A stretch of DNA of 10,440 nt from NCBI GenBank assembly GCA_003162995.1, contig PLUZ01000137.1:4445-14884 (forward strand). Reading direction: 5' to 3'. The stretch is from Methylocapsa sp. (lineage in GTDB: Bacteria > Pseudomonadota > Alphaproteobacteria > Rhizobiales > Beijerinckiaceae). Below are positions 8,301-10,440 of the stretch, piece after piece (within the stretch, counting starts at the first letter, position 1; every line of letters begins with the position of its first letter). The translations under genes were made by a program, and so were the position numbers. The notes under the pieces were generated by a model. That model did no database searches. It had not been told where the DNA came from and worked only from the letters and a program-made list of their open reading frames with translations.

Positions 8301-8490
8301 TGACGCGCTGCTCCATCTCTGGCGTGCTGAGGCCGGTGTATTGCCAGATCACGGTGACGACCGGGATGTTGATCTCCGGGAAAATATCAGTCGGCATACT
8401 GACGATCGCGGTGAGGCCAAGAAAAAGGATGAGGCTAGCCAGCACGTAAAAGGTGTGTGGCAGCCTCAGCGCAAACCCAACTATGCCCAT
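5308..8490 (-). CDS. RND-family efflux pump permease (HAE1-like)
   Basis: This 1060-residue inner-membrane protein belongs to the AcrB/MexB-like RND superfamily (COG0841), which exports small molecules using the proton gradient. The layout is canonical: TM1 at about 12-32, a first porter loop (40-330) with the FPEINIPVVTV entry, TM2-TM6 at about 337-490, TM7 at about 535-556, a second porter loop beginning with GRDFFPDIDGG, and TM8-TM12 at about 870-1040. TM4 carries VGILVDDSTVTIEN with Asp401 and Asp402, matching the proton-binding Asp407/Asp408 of AcrB. TM10 reads GVASANSILL (951-960), so the AcrB Lys940 position is Ala955. AGGAG (8496-8500) lies 5 bases before the ATG. The TM4 motif argues against a CzcA/CusA metal pump, but the substrate is unknown. 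A sigma-54-like promoter lies upstream. Confidence 0.94.
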   Translation of the reverse strand: MGIVGFALRLPHTFYVLASLILFLGLTAIVSMPTDIFPEINIPVVTVIWQYTGLSTPEMEQRVTTYSEYSLSSSVNGIKDIEAQTLNGISVQKIFFQPDVNLDLAIAQIVSGTNSIRALMPAGIQAPIVVQYNASSVPVLQISLSSDTLNEQQLYDYGIYRLRQTLAPIHGLTLPTPAGGKYRQIMVDIDPAKLLAKGLTPLDIVNAVNAQNITLPSGTAKIGDKQYSVRTNATPATIDDLNNIPVKFAGGATVFLKDVGNVRDGNLVQQNVVRENGRRSVLLSIIKNGNASTVDVVRQVKKALVVARKAAPPGLEINELFDQSVFVTNSVNGVLQEGAIAAALTALMILLFLGSWRSTLVVMVSIPLAILSSLVVLYFLGHTLNTMTLGGLALAVGILVDDSTVTIENTHRLLTEEGRPLPEATLYGAAGIAVPTLVSTLAISCVFVSVIFLQGPAKYLFTPLGLAVVFAMLASYGLSRTLTPIMIGLLLKGEHHGAEAAGTGWFARFHRGFEQGFERLRAGYVDLLHILLTRRLVIPLIAVLVLTLGAVMFVFVGRDFFPDIDGGQIQLHLRAPPATRIETTEQIFQAVENKIREVIPKDDVDLIVDNIGLPARLYNLAFADGTTIGVNDGVIQVSLKEGHAPTAAYVHKLREVLPAAFPEEIIYFQAADMVTQILNFGIPAQIDVRTVGYDRAKNLRIAHELRHRIADIPGIADAHLQQEVDAPDFFVDIDRSRATQFGLTANQIVTNLNVSLSSSEQVSPNFWTDQSNGIPYYIAVQTPEYRVNSMNALVNTPVSTAVAFTGDPVPGMLSNVATLKRDSIPTNANQANIQPVYEIYANVQDRDLGSVSKNISVIVADLQKQLSPGNAIEVIGQIQSMNEAFDNMSIGLLFAAVFVYMLMVVNYQNFGDPFVVILALPATFCGIFTMLYVTGTTLSVPSLMGAIMAIGVASANSILLVTFAREQQLAGTRAFDAAIAAGRTRIRPVLMTAAAMIVGMIPMAIGGAGEEQNAALARAVIGGLLFATPTTLCVVPYLFAVLRKGNDGRPAHGVFPEEVQ

Positions 8491-8549
8491 GATATCTCCT
8501 TACATCGCAGCCGCATCGGGAGCCTGCGCCGACCAGTAGCGATAACAAC

Positions 8550-8565
8550 GCGAACGCCGTGCCAG
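8550..8565 (-). promoter_or_regulatory. Sigma-54 (RpoN) -24/-12 promoter candidate for the RND operon
   Basis: Read on the minus strand the site is CTGGCACGGCGTTCGC. Against the RpoN consensus YTGGCACG-N4-TTGC it matches all eight positions of the -24 block and three of four in the -12 block (TCGC for TTGC), with the invariant GG and GC at the required spacing. Transcription would start near 8538, giving a leader of about 48 bases before the RND start codon at 8490. Confidence 0.55.
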
Positions 8566-8660
8566 GGTTCATATAGAGGGTGATTTGAACGCTGTTGCGT
8601 CCGTACAGATTAAGACTTCAGCAGTCAGGCTTCGCATCGCCCGCTTGCTAGCCTGTTAAT

Positions 8661-8691
8661 GCCACTCATAACGCCATTCATAATGATCATT
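8661..8691. repeat. Tandem 12-bp repeat and palindrome, candidate enhancer site
   Basis: Two adjacent copies, GCCACTCATAAC (8661-8672) and GCCATTCATAAT (8673-8684), differ at two positions. A perfect 10-bp palindrome AATGATCATT (8682-8691) overlaps the end of the second. They lie about 123-153 bases upstream of the predicted sigma-54 start at 8538, the usual distance for binding sites of sigma-54 activator proteins. The role is inferred from position; the repeats themselves are plain in the sequence. Confidence 0.45.
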
Positions 8692-8996
8692 GCCCCTTTC
8701 AGGACGGACTCAGTGACCGCCCCGTCTCGTCTGAGCGCCGACCGTTCAAATTGATGCGCCAGAGTAAAGCTCCAGAGTAGAACTATTGTTGATGGAACCG
8801 AAAACTAGTCTCCGCGTTTCAGCAAATTAGTTGTGCGAGACGAATGAACAGAAACCAGCCGGCTCTGGCTGAGCGTTTTCAATGATGCATGTCGCGCGGA
8901 TGCGGTCCGGCATTGTCGCAGCTGATTGCTGCAAAGGCATTGCTGTAGTTGCAGGGAGTGGAACGCCACCGGATCGCAAATCATAGGGAGGTCGTC

Positions 8997-10088
8997 ATGA
9001 ACGCCGTCGCAGCGAGAGATTCGCATGGGCCGAGAATGCAGCCCAAGCCCGGCAGGATTAGCGAGCACAAGCCCGCGATTGAAGAAGTCCATATCCTGTG
9101 GATCACGGGAGGGCTCGGCTGTGACGGCGACTCGGTCTCAATCACGGCGGCCAGCCAGCCAAGCCTCGAAGATGTGATGCTTGGCGCCATACCGGGATTG
9201 CCGAAGGTTCACCTGCATAACCCCGTGCTCGCCTATACCGTTGGCGATGAGTTCATGGCACCTTTCCACAAGGCCGCGCGCGGCGAGCTCGACAACTTCG
9301 TGCTCGTGCTGGAAGGTTCCATTCCCAACGAGAAGATCAGCGGCGACGGCTATTGGGCGGCCTACGGGACCGACCCCCAGACCGGCAACCCGATCACCAT
9401 TCCAGAATGGCTGGACCGCTTGACGCCGAAGGCACTTGCGGTTGTCACCGCCGGAACCTGCGCTGCCTACGGCGGCATCCATGCGATGAAGGGCAACGCC
9501 ACCGGCTGCATGGGCGTGGCGGACTATCTCGGCTGGGATTGGAAATCCAAGGCGGGACTGCCCATCGTCAACGTGCCCGGCTGCCCGGTTCAACCCGACA
9601 ACTTCATGGAGACGCTGCTCTATCTGCTGCGCCAGCTTGCTGGGCTCGCGCCGATGATCCCCATCGACGAGGCGGGACGTCCCAAATGGCTGTTTGAGAA
9701 GACCGTGCACGAGGGCTGCGATCGCGCCGGCTATTTCGAGCAGGGTGATTTCACCCATGAATACGGCTCGCCAAAATGCCTCGTCAAGATCGGCTGCTGG
9801 GGTCCTGTCGTACAGTGCAATGTTCCCAAGCGCGGATGGATGGCCGGGATAGGTGGATGTCCCAATGTTGGCGGGATCTGCATCGGCTGCACGATGCCAG
9901 GCTTCCCGGACAAGTTCATGCCTTTCATGGACCCGCCGCCAGGCTCGACCCTTTCGTCGAACCTGATCAAGCCCTACGGCGCGCTGATCCGCGCTTTGCG
10001 CCCGCTGACGAATGCAACCCTCAATGCCGAACCTAAATGGCGCCACAACCGGCCGAATCTCACGACCGGCTATCAACCGCCCCAATGA
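8997..10088 (+). CDS. hhyS: [NiFe] hydrogenase small subunit, group 1h type
   Basis: This 363-residue protein is the electron-transfer subunit of a hydrogen-oxidising [NiFe] hydrogenase. The proximal cluster site is GLGCDGDS with Cys42 and Asp45, then Cys155 (AGTCAAYGG) and Cys196 (VPGCPVQP). Asp45 stands where other hydrogenases have Cys, a 3Cys-1Asp arrangement known from the Ralstonia actinobacterial-type enzyme. Distal-cluster residues are His238, Cys241, Cys261 and Cys267; the medial site is formed from Cys274, Cys295 and Cys298 (GGICIGC), with an extra Cys288. There is no Tat signal (no RRxFxK) and no C-terminal membrane helix, so the enzyme is probably cytosolic or peripherally bound. 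ATG 8997 is preferred over the in-frame TTG at 8949 because AGGGAGG (8985-8991) lies 5 bases before it. The large-subunit gene follows after 41 bases. Group 1h enzymes oxidise hydrogen down to atmospheric levels, usually in energy-limited cells; that activity is inferred here. Confidence 0.93.
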   Translation: MNAVAARDSHGPRMQPKPGRISEHKPAIEEVHILWITGGLGCDGDSVSITAASQPSLEDVMLGAIPGLPKVHLHNPVLAYTVGDEFMAPFHKAARGELDNFVLVLEGSIPNEKISGDGYWAAYGTDPQTGNPITIPEWLDRLTPKALAVVTAGTCAAYGGIHAMKGNATGCMGVADYLGWDWKSKAGLPIVNVPGCPVQPDNFMETLLYLLRQLAGLAPMIPIDEAGRPKWLFEKTVHEGCDRAGYFEQGDFTHEYGSPKCLVKIGCWGPVVQCNVPKRGWMAGIGGCPNVGGICIGCTMPGFPDKFMPFMDPPPGSTLSSNLIKPYGALIRALRPLTNATLNAEPKWRHNRPNLTTGYQPPQ

Positions 10089-10129
10089 CATAAATTCTCA
10101 CCGCGTCCCGTCTTTGATCGGAGGCAGAC

Positions 10130-10440
10130 ATGGTTACGACAATTGAACCGGAAATAGTTGAGACCAGGAAGCCATCGCAGATCGTTGAAATGAACTGGGA
10201 TCCGATCACGCGTATTGTGGGCAGTCTCGGCCTCTACACCAAGATCGATTTCGGTAATCGTGTCGTCACCGAGTGCCATGCGACGTCTTCGATTTTCCGC
10301 GGCTACAGCATTTTCATGAAGGGCAAGGACCCGCGCGACGCCCATTTCATCACCAGCCGTATTTGCGGCATCTGCGGCGACAACCACGCCACATGCTCGG
10401 TCTATGCCCAGAACATGGCCTATGGCATCAAGCCGCCGGC
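10130..10440 (+). CDS. hhyL: [NiFe] hydrogenase large subunit, group 1h type (3' partial)
   Basis: The frame from ATG 10130 stays open to the window end, giving the first 103 residues of the catalytic subunit, which carries the NiFe(CN)2CO centre that splits hydrogen. GGAGG (10120-10124) lies 5 bases before the ATG, and the gene follows the small subunit by 41 bases. After a 20-residue lead it reads MNWDPITRIVGSLGLYTKID, the family's N-terminal motif; the usual RIEGH is RIVGS here, as I recall for the group 1h branch. The L1 motif is SRICGICGDNHATCS (residues 76-90), with Cys79 and Cys82 as nickel ligands and His86 conserved. The C-terminal L2 motif with the other two Cys ligands lies beyond the window. 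Confidence 0.95.
   Translation, partial: MVTTIEPEIVETRKPSQIVEMNWDPITRIVGSLGLYTKIDFGNRVVTECHATSSIFRGYSIFMKGKDPRDAHFITSRICGICGDNHATCSVYAQNMAYGIKPP

Larger units (their letters stand above)
8491..8996. promoter_or_regulatory. Divergent control region between the RND operon and the hydrogenase operon
   Basis: This 506-bp non-coding region must carry promoters in both directions. For the leftward RND operon I see a sigma-54-type promoter and upstream repeats, listed separately. For the rightward hydrogenase operon the best I can offer is TTGAAC (8585-8590), a 17-base gap and GATTAA (8608-8613), a weak sigma-70 match that would leave a leader of nearly 400 bases. Closer to the gene are a direct repeat GGCATTG (8909-8915 and 8936-8942) flanking a small hairpin GCAGC-tgatt-GCTGC (8918-8932), possibly a regulator site. 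I found no FNR box and no E. coli-type NikR operator. Confidence 0.5.

Noticed and set aside
8934..8951. AGGCATTG...TTGC as a sigma-54 promoter for the hydrogenase
   Set aside because: The -24 and -12 like elements are three bases too far apart, and that spacing is strict for sigma-54.
8805..9092. Minus-strand ORF (95 codons) overlapping the hydrogenase start
   Set aside because: It has no family resemblance, overlaps the start of a certain gene, and its frame looks random.
9138..10091. Long minus-strand ORF (317 codons) opposite the hydrogenase small subunit
   Set aside because: It mirrors a clearly conserved gene, has no recognisable domain and no ribosome site worth noting.

Overview
The window looks like chromosomal DNA of an alphaproteobacterium, most likely of the order Hyphomicrobiales (Rhizobiales). 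This is judged from protein resemblance: an OprB-type porin, a proteobacterial NikR, an RND efflux pair, and a cytosolic high-affinity type [NiFe] hydrogenase of the kind known from soil bacteria and some methanotroph relatives. The assignment is an inference; no rRNA or other marker is present.

Layout. Bases 1-1298 (+) hold the 3' part of a carbohydrate-selective porin (OprB family). After a small hairpin, bases about 1376-1718 (+) hold a frameshifted remnant of the C-terminal barrel of a TonB-dependent receptor. Convergent to it is nikR (2216-1743, -), the nickel-responsive repressor, with a 35-bp imperfect dyad directly upstream of its start. Bases 2217-2776 are mostly gene-free but contain a decayed IS6-family transposase fragment (2780-2631, -) and one speculative tiny membrane ORF. 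Then comes a three-gene minus-strand operon read from 8490 down to 2777: RND pump, membrane-fusion protein (ATGA overlap), and an orphan periplasmic substrate-binding protein (LivJ/Peripla_BP_6 type). A 506-bp divergent region (8491-8996) carries a good sigma-54 promoter candidate for this operon and, about 125-155 bp further upstream, a tandem 12-bp repeat plus a palindrome suited to an enhancer-binding protein. To the right and on the plus strand is a [NiFe]-hydrogenase operon: complete small subunit (8997-10088) and the first 103 codons of the large subunit (10130 onward).

How the genes fit together. Nickel is the common theme of the flanks: the hydrogenase needs it, NikR senses it, and the dead TonB-dependent receptor beside nikR may once have imported it (inference). 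The NikR is odd: one of the four canonical nickel ligands is a glutamine, and the protein has a His-rich C-terminal tail. The hydrogenase small subunit has an Asp in place of one Cys of the proximal Fe-S site and no Tat signal, both features of group 1h (oxygen-tolerant, high-affinity) enzymes. The RND-MFP-binding-protein operon lies between; its RND subunit lacks the lysine of the classical proton relay in TM10.

Nothing here is clearly a wholly new system. The items most worth following are the unusual NikR with its dyad, the sigma-54-like control region, and the coupling of an efflux pump to a solute-binding protein.
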